NCBI GenBank assembly: GCA_900764695.1
Contig: CAAFOY010000031.1
Coordinates: forward strand, 1 to 15,430
Source of the DNA: Lachnospiraceae bacterium
Lineage (GTDB): Bacteria > Bacillota_A > Clostridia > Lachnospirales > Lachnospiraceae
Length of the DNA: 15,430 nt
Reading direction: 5' to 3'
The notes below the pieces were generated by a model. The model worked only from the letters and a program-made list of their open reading frames with translations, made no database searches and had not been told where the DNA came from. Positions 13,499 to 15,430 of the stretch are shown in pieces; position 1 is the first letter of the stretch; every line of letters starts with the position of its first letter. The position numbers and the translations under genes were made by a program.

Positions 13499-15430
13499 TT
13501 ACCATTTAAGATCAATTACAAGAGCATCTGCTTTATCATACTGAAGTAATGTGCTCTGATCATTTACATCGTCATAACAGAATCCATAAGCTTTTCCTAA
13601 AACTGAATGTTCATGGAAGAATCCTGCATAGAAGTTTGACACACTGTTCTTATAATACTTACTTGGTGTATACCAGTTTTCAGGTTCTGTTGCAACACCT
13701 CTGTTAAATGCTGCACAAAGCTGTGCTTCAATAGCTTTTTCAACACCGTTTCCTCTGTCAAATGCGCCCTTGCCTTCTAACACTTCCTGTGTATTTGGCT
13801 TATCAACATAATAAACTGTGCTGTCACCTTCTCTTGTAAATCGCATCTGATTTCCAACTACTCTACCAACAAATCTTCCTGATTCTGAGCTGAATCTTAA
13901 ATCTTCATTGGCATATTTGTTCCAGAATTCATTAATATAATTATCAAAATAATTTCCGTTTATCTTTCCAACATTAAATGTACTCTTACATGGTGCAATA
14001 ATTCTATCATCTCTTACAAGTGACTTATATTCATTTGGAACTTCATTCTTAAATGCATTGAAGATTTCATCTCTTGTTCCAACATCACCTACTACATTAT
14101 CATATCCGCCATATAACGAACCACCTATTAAACGTGTAACCATTGGGAAACAGAAATAATCAACACGTGTTGTATTTCCCCAATAATGCTTTCCTTCAAT
14201 AGTAAACTCTGCAAACTCAAATAATGTGTTAGCATTTACGTCTCCAGGATTGTTAAGATCCGGTCCGGCATAACCTGTAGAACCAACAAACTTAACATAT
14301 ACCGGCTTTCCATAGCTTAAGTACATCCTTCCTGATCTGATAGTTGGAGCATATACATGATCTGATTCTGCAAGTGTATGATAAATATTTGCATATTTTG
14401 TTCCGTTTACTTCAACTGTGTTAAGACTCTCTGATGCAGGAATCATATTTCCATCTTTATCCATATAGCAAAGCTGATTATTTGCATTATTTCCTACAAT
14501 GCACCAGTAAATTTCACTGTCACTGTATTTTCCATTAGTCTTATTGTTAAGTTCAATTGCAATTCTGTCATCTCTTAAAGGAACATTTTCCTTAAGCTGT
14601 GGCTTAAGTTCTTCAGGACATGTTTCAGGTTCTGTTTCCTTTTCACCTGTTCCTGTAATCTGAATCTGTGCTTCAAGTCTTTCTGATTCTCTTTTTCCTA
14701 CAACTGTTGTAATTGCTATTGTATGTGTTCCTTCTGTATAAACAGGAAGTTTTAAAGCCTGTGCTGAAATTCCTGTACGTCTTCTTTCTCCATCTACATA
14801 AACATTGTAACAGTCAATTGTTCCACGTCCCCAAACAACATTAACATATCCTACACTTGCCTGACTTACATCCAAACCAAATGGCTTTTCAATAGAACTG
14901 TCTGTTGTAAAAGAAATATTTGTTGTTTCCTTTGGTATTGTTGTAGGCTTAGCTGTTGTTGGTGCTACTGTAGGCTTAGCTGTTGGTGCTACTGTTGTAG
15001 GTGCTGCCGTTGGCTGTGCCTCAGGAGCTTTTGTTGTTGTGATTGCTCCATCACCTGTATATGTATATTTAATTGATGTTATATTTGAAACCTTGTTACC
15101 CTTAACTGCGGCAACTCCTACTGTGTATTCCCCGGAGCCCTTTGTAAATACCGATTTTTCAAGATTAACTGAGTTTCCATTAACATTTGTTGCATATACT
15201 CCATCAACATAGACATTATATGAATCTACATCTACAACCGGTGCCCATGCAAAATAATAAGGTAAATCAGCATTTCCTGCCCATACAAGTCCTTCAGGTG
15301 CCTTTATACTTTCATCTACATCCTGTCCCGGTGCTGTTGGTGCCACTGTTACATCTGTAGGCTTTGCTGTTGAAGGTTCCGGTGCCTTTGTTGTTGCTGG
15401 CTGTCCGCTTCCTGCATATGTATATTTAAT
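13499..15430 (-). CDS. Modular beta-1,3-glucanase (GH64), 5' end cut by window edge
   Basis: The frame is open to the right edge; the apparent GTG start at 15346 is internal, because 28 more in-frame codons continue the repeat pattern. The visible 643 residues show the end of one Ig/fibronectin-like module (IKYTYAGSG), a Thr/Pro/Ala linker, a full module (about 42-128, ending IKYTYTGDG), a second T/P linker (129-170), another module (about 180-260, with YNVYVDGE) and a C-terminal GH64 domain (about 285-643). GH64 marks are RSGRMYLSYGKPVYVKFVG, FEFAEFTIEG with NTTRVDYF, and FFHEHSVLGKAYGFCYDDV near the end. E408 and D424 are 16 residues apart, the spacing I recall for the catalytic pair of the Streptomyces laminaripentaose-producing enzyme. 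A secreted enzyme acting on beta-1,3-glucan is expected; the signal peptide lies outside the window. The domain is complete at the C terminus. Confidence 0.8.
   Translation of the reverse strand: MKYTYAGSGQPATTKAPEPSTAKPTDVTVAPTAPGQDVDESIKAPEGLVWAGNADLPYYFAWAPVVDVDSYNVYVDGVYATNVNGNSVNLEKSVFTKGSGEYTVGVAAVKGNKVSNITSIKYTYTGDGAITTTKAPEAQPTAAPTTVAPTAKPTVAPTTAKPTTIPKETTNISFTTDSSIEKPFGLDVSQASVGYVNVVWGRGTIDCYNVYVDGERRRTGISAQALKLPVYTEGTHTIAITTVVGKRESERLEAQIQITGTGEKETEPETCPEELKPQLKENVPLRDDRIAIELNNKTNGKYSDSEIYWCIVGNNANNQLCYMDKDGNMIPASESLNTVEVNGTKYANIYHTLAESDHVYAPTIRSGRMYLSYGKPVYVKFVGSTGYAGPDLNNPGDVNANTLFEFAEFTIEGKHYWGNTTRVDYFCFPMVTRLIGGSLYGGYDNVVGDVGTRDEIFNAFKNEVPNEYKSLVRDDRIIAPCKSTFNVGKINGNYFDNYINEFWNKYANEDLRFSSESGRFVGRVVGNQMRFTREGDSTVYYVDKPNTQEVLEGKGAFDRGNGVEKAIEAQLCAAFNRGVATEPENWYTPSKYYKNSVSNFYAGFFHEHSVLGKAYGFCYDDVNDQSTLLQYDKADALVIDLKW
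14921..15046 (-). repeat. Degenerate Thr/Pro/Ala-coding tandem repeats (linker)
   Basis: Short repeated units coding for APTT, KPT and PTVAPTT-like peptides give a stretch of near-tandem DNA repeats inside the GH64 gene. They encode the flexible linker between two Ig/fibronectin-like modules. Such stretches expand and contract easily and are typical of extracellular Firmicute carbohydrate enzymes. Confidence 0.7.

Noticed and set aside
15344..15346. GTG as translation start of the GH64 protein
   Set aside because: The frame stays open through the right edge and the 28 codons before it repeat the module end and T/P linker pattern, so this GTG is an internal valine codon.

Overview
The window looks like a chromosomal stretch of a low-GC, anaerobic Firmicute, most likely a gut Lachnospiraceae. 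The DNA is AT-rich, the ribosome binding sites are strong GGAGG-type sites, and the rubrerythrin is of the anaerobe 'reverse' type. The PD-(D/E)XK nuclease has the EHQST signature common in Lachnospiraceae genomes. I see no rRNA, tRNA or CRISPR array. Taxonomy is inferred from gene content only.

Left part (1-1400, + strand): an oxidative-stress pair, a PerR-type peroxide repressor followed by rubrerythrin. A possible Per-box-like operator lies between them and a strong terminator follows. Behind it is a noncoding, highly structured region (about 1009-1391) with two copies of a ~70-bp palindromic repeat. Next, on the minus strand, is a lone Rpn/PD-(D/E)XK-type nuclease gene (1470-2420) with its own terminator and promoter candidate.

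Centre (2737-12801, all minus strand): a DNA phosphorothioation defence island that I read as a complete Ssp-type system. Its order is small HTH gene - sspD-like sulfurtransferase/ATP pyrophosphatase - sspB-like DUF4007 protein - sspC-like large P-loop ATPase - sspA-like cysteine desulfurase - sspE-like DUF262/HNH effector. The desulfurase would mobilise sulfur from cysteine. The PAPS-reductase-fold enzyme, here carrying a zinc ribbon and two 4Fe-4S cluster motifs, would activate the DNA backbone and insert sulfur. The DUF4007 protein and the ATPase would provide strand nicking and energy or assembly. The DUF262-HNH protein would read the mark and attack unmarked phage DNA. The small HTH gene overlaps sspD by 40 nt. 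It is divergent from a second XRE regulator on the + strand (12988-13317). The shared intergenic region has two good sigma-A-type promoters and paired candidate operator sites.

Right end (13499-15430, minus strand, cut by the window edge): a large modular protein with Ig/fibronectin-like modules, Thr/Pro/Ala-rich linkers and a C-terminal glycoside hydrolase family 64 (beta-1,3-glucanase) domain. Two terminators sit back to back between it and the XRE gene.

Functions of the defence genes are inferred from motifs and gene order. The whole set, with its regulators and the domain architecture of the SspD-like protein, is the most interesting content of the window.
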